Assembly: GCA_900457075.1 (NCBI GenBank)
Contig: UGYN01000002.1
Coordinates: 4,216,001-4,280,000 of the forward strand
Length of the DNA stretch: 64,000 nt
From: Serratia quinivorans
GTDB lineage: Bacteria; Pseudomonadota; Gammaproteobacteria; Enterobacterales; Enterobacteriaceae
Direction of reading: 5' to 3'
Both the position numbers and the translations under genes were made by a program. Positions within the stretch are counted from its first letter, which is position 1; the number at the start of each line of letters is the position of its first letter. Shown here piece by piece: positions 40,732 to 49,989 of the stretch. The notes beneath the pieces are model-generated. The model did not search any database. It saw only the letters and a program-made list of their open reading frames with translations, and had not been told where the DNA came from.

Positions 40732-41157
40732 TTGAGCATTTAGCTCCTCATGACATATTAGACTCTCTGGATAAATATGATTGAATAGTTGTCGGCGGTA
40801 TCATTAGCATCGCTGGCAATGACGATGGAGTGCTTTTTTTGAAACGTTCTAAGCATGAAGTTATGCCTGACTCTTGGGAAATACCTTCGGGTGGTATTGA
40901 AGAGGGTGAGTCCATGTTGCAAGCGCTTAAACGCGAAATTAAAGAAGAGACTAATCTAGATGTTTTTGATGTTTGGGGAGGTAAGTGCCGTTGATTATTT
41001 TGCAAAGGATAATAAATTCTTGCAACTAAATTTTAATGTATGCTGTAGTGGAGATGTGCAACTAAGTAATGAGCATTCAGAATTTATATTCTCAAGCATA
41101 GACTCTTTCGTGGTTAATCTTGACGACTTTATGATTAGAGTGTTCAAGCCTGATTGA
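40728..41157 (+). pseudogene. NUDIX hydrolase pseudogene
   Basis: It reads MIEHLAPHDILDSLDKYD, a TGA stop at 40782, then IVVGGIISIAGNDDGVLFLKRSKHEVMPDSWEIPSG. The NUDIX box GGIEEGESMLQALKREIKEET (G-5x-E-7x-RE-x-x-EE pattern) follows. A frameshift at the GGGG at about 40974 separates DVFDVW from EVSAVDYFAKDNKFLQLNFNV, which ends at 41157. The restored protein would be about 142 residues. Such enzymes hydrolyse nucleoside diphosphates linked to other groups. Two defects mean it is dead. Confidence 0.75.
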
Positions 41158-41209
41158 CCTTATCGGTTGGGTCATAGTATATGGCCAGCCTCTTTGGAAC
41201 GAATATGTA

Positions 41210-41963
41210 AGATATTGCTTTAGAAGCCGTAAAAATAATACGTCCTCACACGGTTAAAGCATTTTAGAGTGCCAAGTTTTTTGATTTAAGGTCGATAAAT
41301 CATTGGTAACCTAAACCGACCTGTTTGTGGAAAGAGAAATTAGACAGTTTCTCATGTTCAAAAATCCCGACATGGAAATAATGGGTGAGAAATTTTGCTC
41401 AAAAGTTCATGAGCGTTTTACAACAGGTTGACTCATTGATCCAATTGATGGAACAAAAACATTTATTTATGGTGTTCCTCTTTTTAGTGCTCTCATTTCT
41501 TATGTGGAAAACAACGAACCAATCATAGGCGTGATTTCATTTCCTGCATTGAACCAGATAATTTATGCATCGAAAAATGGCGGTTGCTGGTTTCAAAATG
41601 GAGATAAAAAGCCGGTCAGGGTATGGTCAGAGTCGGCTAAAAAGATCAATCTGGCGAGTGCCGTAGTCTCAGTATCGGGTATTCACAGTACGACATTTGA
41701 CAGCCGAGAGGAAAAAAAAACTATCATTTATCTAATGTGGTTAATTCAGCAAGAGATACTGTGTTTATCAATGACAGCTATCAGTATGTTATGTTGCTAT
41801 GGGGCGTATTGATACTCTTATGAAACCCTGGGATATAGCGGCATTAATACCTTGTATGCGAGAGGTGGGCGTAGCCTGTGCCAATATAAATGGTATCGAT
41901 ACTAACTTATTATACGGCGGTAGCCTGCTCACGGCTTCATCACAGTCGCTTTTGTTCATTTAA
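41210..41963 (+). pseudogene. Inositol-monophosphatase-family pseudogene
   Basis: Pieces in several frames follow the family order: IALEAVKIIRPHT, KVDKSLVT, DLFVEREIRQFLMFKNPDMEIMGEKF. Then comes LIDPIDGTKTFIYGVPLF (metal-binding DPxDGT motif) and EPIIGVISFPALNQIIYASKNGG, and finally KPWDIAALIPCMREVGVACANING (WDxA motif). A TGA replaces the Trp expected before LIDPIDGT (41429-41431), and there are at least three frame changes. Histidinol-phosphatase or a nucleotide-sugar phosphatase are possible original roles. It forms a decayed operon with the NUDIX gene. Confidence 0.72.
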
Positions 41964-42056
41964 ACGGATGGAAAACACGTAAATGAATAGACCCGGTTTT
42001 CCTAGACGGTTGGTGCGCACCCGATAGCAGCTTAAAATCTGGCTGGGCCCACCCAT

Positions 42057-42131
42057 GTGGTCATCGTATTATGGCTATAATTTCAGCCTGCCAAGCTGAT
42101 GATGCGAGGTCGATCCCCGCAGGCCGTTCCA
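42057..42131 (+). tRNA. Degenerate tRNA-Gly(GCC)-like sequence
   Basis: This 75-base segment follows enterobacterial glyT-type tRNA closely. CATCGTATTATGGCTAT matches the D-arm region. TCAGC-CTGCCAA-GCTGA is a perfect five-pair anticodon stem with loop anticodon GCC. Then TGATGCGAGGTCGATCCCCGC as T-arm and a terminal TTCCA. The T-stem has an A-C mismatch, the T-loop GTCGATC departs from TTCGAAT/TTCGATT, and the acceptor stem (GTGGTCA with AGGCCGT) has three wobble pairs and one mismatch. Likely a tRNA pseudogene or an old integration-site remnant. Confidence 0.5.
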
Positions 42132-42390
42132 AATTCAACAGAAAGGTGCTTTCACTTTTTGTGAAAACCATAGTTCTAATGTTTTTAATACTTTTTAAAT
42201 AAATCTTTAAGTCATATGGGTGATGTTTTTAATGCTTTTGTTTTGTCTTGTGTTGTTTTTTTGTTTTTCGGCTGAATAGTGTTGCCAAATAGGGGGGTGA
42301 GCTACGTTTTATTTACTGCGTTGACCATCATTAGCATTATTGCTGGTTTTTATCACGTGTCGAATAAAACGATATGTCAGGAGTGCGACT
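42132..42390. other. T-rich leader before the Ig-repeat gene
   Basis: About 260 bases with long T-rich tracts (42230-42270) and no gene. The ribosome site TCAGGAG at 42377-42383 serves the ATG at 42391. A promoter is likely but cannot be placed with confidence. Confidence 0.4.
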
Positions 42391-45170
42391 ATGCCTACGA
42401 TTAATAATCCTAACGCCACCATTCACACATTGCTGATTACAGAGGATAACTCCCCCGCTGACGGCCAGACGACCAATTCCGTGGTTGCTCAGGTGAATGA
42501 CGGTGATACGGTGCCTCTGTCTGGCCAGGTAGTGACCTTTGACATTGAAGAGGGCGCCAGTATTCAAGGCCAGGCAGAAAGTAACGCGCAGGGAATTGCC
42601 ATTGCGACACTGACCAGCACGACGGCGGGGTTTACACGGTCACCGCCAGCATCAATAACAGCCAGATGACGGTGGATTCAACCTTTGCCCCTGTCGATGA
42701 TAACAACCCGAATGCGGTGATTGAGGATGTGTACGTCTCGCAGAACAATGCCCAGGCCGATGGCACGTCAACCAACGAGGTGACAGCTGAGGTCACTGAC
42801 GGGAGCGGCAGACTGCTGGTGAACCAAAGCGTGACGTTTGAGGCGGATAATGGTGCCCTCATCCAGAGTCCGGTCCTGACCGATGAGCTGGGCAGGGCTA
42901 TCGCGACGCTGACCAGCACCGACGCGGGGGAGGTCACCGTGACGGCCACCATAAACGCCAGCAGCAGCGACGTGGCGGTGGTGTTTGATGAAAGCGACGG
43001 CAATGACCCGACAGCCGAGGTTATCGCCTTGCGCACGCTGGATGACCAGGCCGCCGCTGACGGGCAGGCGACCAACCGGGTCATGGCTGAAGTGGCTGAC
43101 AGCAATCATGTTCTGCTGGCAAACCAGAGCGTGACGTTCCTGGCAACAAACGATGCGGAGATAGTCAGCCCGGTACTGACAGATGCGGGCGGCAAGGCGA
43201 CGACGACGCTGACCAGCACCAGCGAGGGTACCGTGAAGGTGACGGCAGTCATCAATGCGAGCGCCCGCAGTACCGATGTCACCTTTATTGAAGGAGGCAG
43301 CACTAACCCGGATGCGGTGATAGCCGGGGTTTATATTGAGATGAACAATGCGGTGGCGGATGGCGTGGCCGTCAACACGGTGGCGGCCGAGGTGGTGGAC
43401 GGCGATAACCGGTTGCTGGCGAACCAGAGCGTACACTTTGAGGCAGATAACGGTGCGGTCATTCAGGCCAACCCGGTGCTGACGGATGAGTATGGCAAGG
43501 CCATCGCGTCGCTGAGCAGCCTGACGGCGGGGGCATGTCAGGTGACGGCGAGCATTAACGACAGTGCTGAAACAGCGGTGGTCAGTTTTACCGATGAAAG
43601 CGCGACGTTTGTGATTGATTCGCTGGTCAGTGACAAGGACAGCATCGTCAACGACGGGGTGGATACGGCCAAACTGACTGCTACCGTGAAAGATGAGGCG
43701 GGAGCAACGGTCAGTGGTGTCAGTGTTTACTGGACAACGTCGTTGGGCACCCTGAATCACAAGCAACAAGTGACCGATGAAAATGGCCATTCTTTTGTCA
43801 AACTGAGTGACACCGGCGATACCGGTACGGTGACGGTGACTGCCTCGCTGGATGACGGGGACAGTGCTGAGTGCCTTATAACCATCGAAGCCGCGGTTGG
43901 AGAATTCATGCTTTATGAGCGAATTAACTATGAGGGGGAGAATACATCGCTGGATGAGGGACACAGTATATTCCTGCGCACAACGTCCGGGCTGTGGGAC
44001 TGGTCGTCAGTCAAAACCGGTGATGACCGCCTGTTTTGCCACACCCTGCTTAATGATGTGGATGCCTTCGACTTCCGGACTTACCATGACAGTTATCATG
44101 TGACAGACGTACCCGACCTGACCGCATTGTACCCCTCGGTGATATCCGCTGCAGCCGTGCAGGCCACGGTACTGACGACGGAGGATGTAGTGGTGCGCAT
44201 TCAACTGCAGCCAGATGATACGACGCAAAACGTGGTGGCGGTGACCCGTCAGACCTCCCCGGAGGGGCTCGCTGATGAATATCTGAGCAGCATGAGCAAC
44301 GGGCTGCAACCCGGCGGCGGTGTGTTACTGGTACTGAACAAAAATCAGGGACTGACCACATGGCCTCTGCAAGTTGGGATCATGGATACGAGTGACGGTC
44401 ATGTTGACTGGATGATAACCACCTCACTGATTGCTTCCTGGAATACACAGACACAATGTCCTGACGTGTTACTGGATGACAGCGCTCCGGAGAACTGGGT
44501 GTTGCAGCCATGTCAGGCAATGCAGAATACGGGTGAATATGTCAGCGTGTTGCAGCTCACCGGTGACGGGGTGAACATGTATTGCTCGACCAATGCACCC
44601 GCCAATCAGGGGGCTTTTACCTCCATAAAACCGACCAATAAGATTGCCTTGTATGGCTCAGCGGGACAGACCGTGAGTCTTGCTCTGAGCAACAGCGCAC
44701 GATTTAAACACAACAATGCCCCGACGGTTAGTTTTTTGATGGGACAGGATGGTTACGCATTGTTTGAAGTGTATGATTATGAGGTTGAAAGGGTCACCGT
44801 CACGGGCCGTGCAGGGAAGCAAAGTCTTAGCGGTACCATGCGGTTCAACGACATGATACCTAAAGGAGGCTCTATGTATGTGAACGACCAGACCCCGGCA
44901 GATAACCGGACCCCGGCAACAGTCTACTGGTACGACTGGGCTGATACCGGCGAAACATCTAAAACTGTCACGGTATCCGGGGCTGCTCATTTTACGAATG
45001 GCTCACAAAAGATGACGAAACCAATGAATAGCCATCATGCTGTCTCGTTCGATGTGTTTGATGTAGTGCGTCAGAATGTTGATGTAACGATTCTTGAGGA
45101 TGAAGCATATTACTCAGGAACGCTAACCGTCAAATTTGTGCCCTGGTCAACAGAAATTACGTCGAAGTAG
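42391..45170 (+). pseudogene. Ig-like (Big_1) repeat protein, frameshifted
   Basis: Five tandem invasin/intimin-type Big_1 repeats of ~100 residues run from 42405 to about 43900. Each starts NPxAxI-DVYVxxNNAxADG and contains LLxNQSVTFEADNGA then VLTDExGxAIATLTS. The frame breaks near 42630: GFTRSPPAS should be GVYTVTASINNSQMTV, so one G is missing. With one base added it is 926 residues. After the repeats comes ~420 residues of unknown type, starting with a segment (FMLYERINYEGENTSLDEGHS) that vaguely resembles a beta-gamma-crystallin motif. There is no signal peptide, membrane anchor or beta-barrel domain, unusual for an adhesin. High G+C resembles the T6SS core rather than the decayed genes to its left. 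Confidence 0.72.
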
Positions 45171-45253
45171 AAGAATATATGTAAGTTGAGTTGCAGACAG
45201 GTTTCTATAAGCCCTGGCTAATGGACTGACCCCATAAAGTTGGACGGTTCATA

Positions 45254-46072
45254 TTAAGCGGCTTTCAGGGCCTGGGTTCGGTATTCTACCGGACTCAGGC
45301 CTTTTAATTTCAGGCTTATCCATTCGTTGTTGTAATAATGGATATAGTCCTCTATCGCTTCCCTTAGTTCTTTGACACTGCTGAACAGCCTCAGATAAAA
45401 ACACTCCGATTTCAGCGTACCGAAGAAGTTCTCCATCACCGCATTATCCAGGTAGTTTCCTTTACGCGACATACTTTGCGTCAGGCGCTGTGCCTTTAAC
45501 CTGGCCTGATAACCTGCCATTCGATACTGCCAGCCCTGATCCGAGTGCAACAGCGGGGTATCTTCTGGACTGAGCTTCGAGAACGCATCGTGCAGCATCG
45601 TATTAACCATCTCCATCACCGCCCTTTCTGACAAGCTGTAGGAGATAATCTCTCGGTTAAACAGATCGAGAACCGGCGACAGGTAAAGCTTTTTACCCTG
45701 CACCGAGAACTCTGTCACATCCGTAACCCACTTTTCGTTGGCTTTTGAGGCACCGAAGTTCCGGCTCAGGATGTTAGGCGCGGCCATGCCCGTTTCTCCT
45801 TTCCAGGCGCGATATTTCTTCACCCTTATCAGAGACCGGAGCGACAGCTCTGCCATCAGTCGCTGTACGGCTCTATGGTTCACCAGCAACCCCTGCTTTC
45901 TCAGGGAGAGCGTGACCCTGCGATAACCATAACGCCCTTTGTGATAGTGATAAATCTCTCTGATTTTGTCTTTCAGCCCGGCATGCCGGTCCACTTGCTT
46001 CAGTGCATTCATATTGTGGTACCACGTACTGCGGGACATAACCCGCTGCACGCAGAAGGTCACTGAGTGCAT
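45254..46072 (-). CDS. IS150-like transposase OrfB (DDE domain)
   Basis: This 272-residue reading frame carries the IS3-family DDE catalytic domain. ANEKWVTDVTEFSVQGKKLYLSPVLDLFNREIISYSL has the first Asp, LLHSDQGWQYRM the second and RKGNYLDNAVMENFFGTLKSE the Glu. It ends LKGLSPVEYRTQALKAA. It is normally made as an OrfAB fusion by -1 frameshifting; the annotated ATG at 46072 is only the first Met of the frame. A_AAA_AAG (minus strand, 46142-46148) in the 3' part of orfA is a standard slippery sequence. Confidence 0.92.
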   Translation of the reverse strand: MHSVTFCVQRVMSRSTWYHNMNALKQVDRHAGLKDKIREIYHYHKGRYGYRRVTLSLRKQGLLVNHRAVQRLMAELSLRSLIRVKKYRAWKGETGMAAPNILSRNFGASKANEKWVTDVTEFSVQGKKLYLSPVLDLFNREIISYSLSERAVMEMVNTMLHDAFSKLSPEDTPLLHSDQGWQYRMAGYQARLKAQRLTQSMSRKGNYLDNAVMENFFGTLKSECFYLRLFSSVKELREAIEDYIHYYNNEWISLKLKGLSPVEYRTQALKAA

Positions 46073-46093
46073 GCTCCCGCCTTAGCTCACTGA

Positions 46094-46618
46094 TTACTCT
46101 GGCTTTCTGCCGTTTCTCTCGTCTTGAACCAAGGTTTTCAGCTTTTTTAGATAGGCATTCTCTGCACGCAGGTAACGGAGTTCAGCCCGCAGTTCTTCGG
46201 GCGATAACTTTTCCAGCGCTGCATCGGTAAGTGGAGATTTTTTTTGGGGGGATGTCATGTCCATGCTCCGACCTGGTTTTATGCTCAGAAGTCCTTTCTC
46301 ACCAGTGTCTTTGTAGACATTAACCCAGTGCCGGACAACGGTTTCATTTGAGATATTAAACCGTGCAGCAGCTTCACGCATCGAAAGTTCTTCACTGAGA
46401 GTTGTCCGGGCGACAACCAGCCGGAACTCAGGAGAATGGCGGTCATTTTTCCAGGTAATGCCATCAATACCGTGGAGTTGCCAGGCTCTTACCCAGCGAC
46501 GAACTGACGTTCTTTCGACACCAAAACGTGCTGCGGTCCGTTGTGGCCCATCTTTGCCGGAGAGGTAGTGGCTGACCACTGCCAGTCTGGTTTCGAGGGA
46601 GTATTTTGGTTTTGCCAT
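46094..46618 (-). CDS. IS150-like OrfA (helix-turn-helix)
   Basis: 174 residues from the ATG at 46618. Two HTH units are visible: YSLETRLAVVSHYLSGKDGPQRTAARFGVERTSVRRWV, and LSMREAAARFNISNETVVRHWVNVYK. The leucine-zipper-like C-terminus (LEKLSPEELRAELRYLRAENAYLKKL) mediates dimers. It binds the inverted repeats and supplies the N-terminus of the OrfAB transposase through the slippery A6G at 46142-46148. Confidence 0.9.
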   Translation of the reverse strand: MAKPKYSLETRLAVVSHYLSGKDGPQRTAARFGVERTSVRRWVRAWQLHGIDGITWKNDRHSPEFRLVVARTTLSEELSMREAAARFNISNETVVRHWVNVYKDTGEKGLLSIKPGRSMDMTSPQKKSPLTDAALEKLSPEELRAELRYLRAENAYLKKLKTLVQDERNGRKPE

Positions 46619-47529
46619 AAAAAACTGCACCTTATTCAGTTGGGTGTCCAACTTTTGGGGGGCAGTTCAGCTAACCGCCGGGGCTTTTGTCTTCTGGCGG
46701 ATAAAATTTCAGTTGCGGGTGGCAGGTAACGGTATATAGGTTTGCCAGAACGCCATTTTCCAACCCGCACAAGAGGTGTTTGGGTATGCAGGTGACTATT
46801 GATGGTGTCCCGTACGTGCCGGCGCGTGGAGCATCAGCCAAAATCGGCATTGCTGTTTCCACACATCGCCGCGCAAAGGTATTAAAAAACACGCTTGAGC
46901 AGCATGTGAAACATCTGCCTGCCGGCGCACTGCTGGTGGTGGTCGATGACGGTTCGATACCGGCAGCGGTTGTTCCGGCCGGTGTGCAGGTGATTCGTCA
47001 TGAGCAGTCTCTGGGGATAGTGGCGGCGAAAAATGCCAGCCTGCAGGTGCTGATGAACGCCGGCTGCGAACATCTCTTTTTGTGGGACGATGATGCCTGG
47101 CCGATTGCCGATGACTGGCACCAGCCTTACATCGACTCACCCGAGCCGCACCTGGCGTATCAGTTTCTCGACCTGGCCGGCCCGAGAAAGCTCAAAGACC
47201 TGGCCGTATTGTATCTTGATGAGCGCCATGTGGCGTACACCGGGCAGCGTGGCGTGATGCTCTACTATCATCGCCGTGCCATTGAGACGGTGGGTGGCTT
47301 CGATCCGGTTTACGGGCGCGGTATGTACGAACATGGCGATCTGGCGCTGCGCATTCACCATGCGGGGCTGACAACGTGGGCATTTACGGACGTTACCGGG
47401 TCGGAAAAGCTGATTTACTCCCTGGACGAGCACGAAGCTGTTGACCGCTCGGTACCGCGTCCGGATCGTGAAAAACTGGTCAGGCGTAACGCCAGTATCT
47501 ACGGTCAGCGTCGGGACGCCGGGTATGCC

Positions 47530-48753
47530 GTGTGAGTTCAACTGATGGACGCAACACACTTATTGAACCGTTCTGCGGGTGATTCATAGTCTAGCGTTTT
47601 TCTCGGTCTTTCGTTGAGCTGTCTGGCAACGCTGTTTAGTCTCTGCTGACTGTGAACCGATAAGTCAGTTCCCTTTGGAAAATATTGTCTGAGCAACCTG
47701 TTCGTATTTTCATTTGAGCCACGTTGCCAGGGAGATTGAGGATCACAGAAGTAAATCTGGATGTCTGTTGCTACAGTAAACCGGGTGTGGCTGGTCATTT
47801 CAGCTCCCCGATCCCAGGTTAATGTTTTATAAAGCTCAACAGGCAATTCCCGGGCTTGTCTGATGAGTGCAGATATAACCGTTATGGTCTTGTTGTCCCT
47901 GATTTTAGCCAACATAACAAAGCGGGAATGGCGTTCTACGAGGGTGACGATATAGGAGTTTTTCGAGCCCTGGATCAGATCACCTTCCCAGTGACCAGGT
48001 ATGGCTCTGTCTGCGGCTTCCGGTGGCCTTTCGCTGATAGGTATCGCATTCGGGATTTTCCCTAATCCTTTCCCTTTAAGTGATGACGTTCGGGATCTAC
48101 GAACCGCTCTTCCGCTTCTGAGGCATTGCTGTAGTTCTTTTTTTAATGCTCCCCGGGTTTGTATAAAAAGCGTTTTATAAATCGTTTCGTGTGACACATG
48201 CTTTTCCTGATTATCCGGATAACAGCGTTTCAGCCAACCGGCGATTTGTTCCGGTGACCAGTCCTGATGCATCTTTTCTGCAATGAGTTTACACAATGTG
48301 GGGCTTTCAATTAGCTTGCAAGGTTTTGGTCTCAGAGCACTTTCCCACGCAGCTGTATCTGCTTTTGCTGCACGGTATTGTTTTGCACCTCCATGCCTAT
48401 TGATCTCGCGGCTAATCGTTGAGGGGGCTCTTGATAATTTATCAGCGATATCCCTGATGCTACGTCTTGCTACCAATCCTCTGGATATCTCCTCTCTTTC
48501 ATCAAGTGAAAGAGCCAGCCGGTGCCGCTTTCGAACAGGAGGGCGATACCCACCAGTCTGGTGGATAGTCGGCATAATAGAAGAATGAAATCTGTCGAAC
48601 ATTCTGGCGATATCATGCAGGGAATCACCTTGCTTATACCTGTCCCAGATAATCGCCTTCTGCTCTGGCGTGTAGTTAATCCGAGTTCTTCGTTTCATGG
48701 CAACGTCCCCCCTTGATTAAGGATAGCGTTGCATCGACCCATTGAACTCACAC
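47530..48753 (-). mobile_element. IS30-family element, 1224 bp, complete
   Basis: Ends are GTGTGAGTTCAA at the left and its complement TTGAACTCACAC at the right. The inner ends are imperfect inverted repeats. The 3-bp target duplication GCC is at 47527-47529 and 48754-48756. Removing the element and one GCC restores GYAYVDYR in the glycosyltransferase frame. Length matches IS30 (about 1.2 kb). The intact transposase and duplication indicate a recent insertion. Confidence 0.93.
47538..48698 (-). CDS. IS30-family transposase
   Basis: A 386-residue transposase. The N-terminal HTH domains contain YTPEQKAIIWDRYKQGDSLHDIARMFDR and LDEREEISRGLVARRSIRDIADKL, ending with APSTISREINRHGG. The DDE domain has GHWEGDLIQGSKNSYIVTLVER (Asp), LTWDRGAEMTSH (Asp) and PWQRGSNENTNRLLRQYFPKG (Glu). 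It ends LNERPRKTLDYESPAERFN. No defects are visible. Confidence 0.95.
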   Translation of the reverse strand: MKRRTRINYTPEQKAIIWDRYKQGDSLHDIARMFDRFHSSIMPTIHQTGGYRPPVRKRHRLALSLDEREEISRGLVARRSIRDIADKLSRAPSTISREINRHGGAKQYRAAKADTAAWESALRPKPCKLIESPTLCKLIAEKMHQDWSPEQIAGWLKRCYPDNQEKHVSHETIYKTLFIQTRGALKKELQQCLRSGRAVRRSRTSSLKGKGLGKIPNAIPISERPPEAADRAIPGHWEGDLIQGSKNSYIVTLVERHSRFVMLAKIRDNKTITVISALIRQARELPVELYKTLTWDRGAEMTSHTRFTVATDIQIYFCDPQSPWQRGSNENTNRLLRQYFPKGTDLSVHSQQRLNSVARQLNERPRKTLDYESPAERFNKCVASIS

Positions 48754-49368
48754 GCCTATGTGGACTACCGGACACGCAAACACCTGGTGCTGACCACGCT
48801 AATGACCAGCAGGTCCGATCCGCAGTGTGGCGCTCGAATAAAGGCGGATGCCAACTTGTTGTCGGCGTGGGCGGCGTCCATCCGCGGCGCCGAGGTGGTG
48901 GTGCTGGCCGACGAGTTGAAAGCGGCACCTGCCGGCGCCACGCGGGTGCACGTTCCTGATGTGGAGATGAACGTCTATTTCCGGCGTTGGTTGCATATTT
49001 ATCATTACCTGCGTGACCACCCGGACTACACCCACATCTGGTGTACCGATGGCACCGATGTCGAAATGCTGCGGGAGCCGTGGGCAAGTATGGAAGCCGG
49101 CAAGGTTTACGTGGGGTCAGAGCCAACACTGTATGCCGATAACTGGGCCGCCAGAAACCACCCCGAAAAGGTCTATCAGGACTTTATCAGCGCCCACCGT
49201 AACGATGTGATGCTTAATGCCGGACTGTCGGTCGAGCGGCCATGGAATAACGCGCTGCGGCGCGAGCGCCGGGTGGCCTGGCGGCTGCACCCCGGCGCAC
49301 CGGTAAAATGATATCGATTATCATTCTGGCTCGCTCGTCAAATGATATTTATTCTCGTTTTTATTCAC

Positions 49369-49440
49369 GGGTCCTTTCCAGCGCTCAAAAGCCTGCCGGG
49401 CGGACGACGCGCACACTCTCGCTATTTATGAGATTTTTTC
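49369..49440 (+). other. Second cos copy (cosQ-cosN), same orientation as the first
   Basis: GGGTCCTTTCC at 49369-49379 (cosQ) and GGGCGGACGACG at 49398-49409 (cosN) match the first copy exactly, followed by CACTCTCGCTATTTATGA. The R-site block is not conserved after that: only one CGGTTAGG-like trace is seen. It lies 47,446 bp to the right of the first cos in direct orientation. cosQ plus cosN is the part lambda needs to end a packaging cycle. It follows the second glycosyltransferase copy, the same order as at the first cos. Confidence 0.78.
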
Positions 49441-49699
49441 TGAAGTGATGTCCGGTTAGGGATTGTATTAACTCATTGATATATATCTATTACACTTGCT
49501 TAATAACCGGGCATGGTCTTTTTTTGTTCGTTTTTATCAAGCTCCCGTGCTTTTCATAGCTGCAGGCCGATGGTTTAGCCTTTTAGCCCGCGAATAAATC
49601 CGACTTCTCTGATTATCTCATCGTGAATGATGCCGAGTTAGGAAAGCATGGGAACCATCTACACCTCGCCCGCAAGGTCATCACCAGGATCCTACTCAT
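49441..49699. other. Gene-free stretch
   Basis: About 260 bases between the second cos copy and the terminase-like remnant. No open frame with similarity, no clear hairpin and no repeat was seen. It probably represents decayed phage DNA. Confidence 0.4.
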
Positions 49700-49960
49700 C
49701 GGCCAGCTCTGGCGAAAATATTTTGCTTTACGGCGCTCAGCCCTGTGATTTTTCTCCTCTCTAAAAGCTCCTTACCCAGCATCCACCAAAGGCTACAGCT
49801 CCGATGAAAGGAATGAGGTTTACCCTGATCCTCTTTGATACAGGGAAGCCCTTTTTTACCCATGTGCCGATAGTAGTGCGGTCAACATCCAATTCTTCAG
49901 CCAGTTCGGGCTGGTTTAAAAACTTGGTATAACTCGATATTTTGCTTGTTTTTTTATCTA
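49700..49960 (-). pseudogene. Terminase small-subunit (Nu1-like) remnant
   Basis: On the minus strand, ELAEELDVDRTTIGTWVKKGFP is an HTH of the Nu1 type. After one frame change it continues CIKEDQGKPHSFHRSCSLWWMLGKELLERRKITGLSAVKQ. It lies about 60 bases downstream of the inverted cos copy, where the small terminase gene is expected. It is diverged from the intact gene at 2118, hence from another phage. Only the N-terminal ~70 codons are left. Confidence 0.4.
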
Positions 49961-49989
49961 GTGGTGGCGGGGGGGATTTTTCTGGTCTG

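Larger units (their letters stand above)
45222..46669 (-). mobile_element. IS150-like element (IS3 family), 1448 bp, complete
   Basis: The terminal inverted repeats are TGGACTGACCCCATAAAGTT at the left and TGAACTGCCCCCCAAAAGTT (reverse strand) at the right. The 5-bp target duplication GCTAA is present at 45217-45221 and 46670-46674. Size and two-ORF layout fit the IS150 group. Intact ends, duplication and ORFs indicate a recent, possibly active copy. It inserted between the Ig-repeat gene and the second phage end. Confidence 0.92.
46786..49311 (+). pseudogene. Phage glycosyltransferase, copy 2, split by IS30 and internally deleted
   Basis: The N-terminal part (46786-47529) starts at an ATG eight bases after AAGAGGTG. 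It has a GT-A start (AKIGIAVSTHRRAKVLKNTLEQHV, VVVDDGS) and the DxD motif LFLWDDDAW near residue 105. An IS30-family element sits after GYA. The gene resumes at 48754 with YVDYRTRKHLVLTT. At VMLNAGL it is fused in frame to SVERPWNNALRRERRVAWRL, the end of the GT25-like gene. Compared with 1070-1815, about 740 bases are deleted at a short shared sequence. The copy is clearly diverged from copy 1 and so came from a related phage. As it stands only a ~250-residue N-terminal fragment can be made. Confidence 0.78.

Noticed and set aside
40782..41431. In-frame TGA codons, one where Trp is expected, suggesting stop-codon recoding
   Set aside because: The same genes also have several frameshifts, and TGG to TGA is a simple transition. 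All intact neighbours use TGA as stop. Pseudogene decay explains it.
42405..43900. Regular ~306-bp repeats
   Set aside because: They are protein-coding Big_1 repeats, not CRISPR or satellite DNA; spacing and codon pattern follow the reading frame. No CRISPR array was seen anywhere.
42768..43964. 398-codon minus-strand frame opposite the Ig-repeat gene
   Set aside because: Repeats of the coding strand create repeated antisense text; His/Arg-rich with no recognisable fold.
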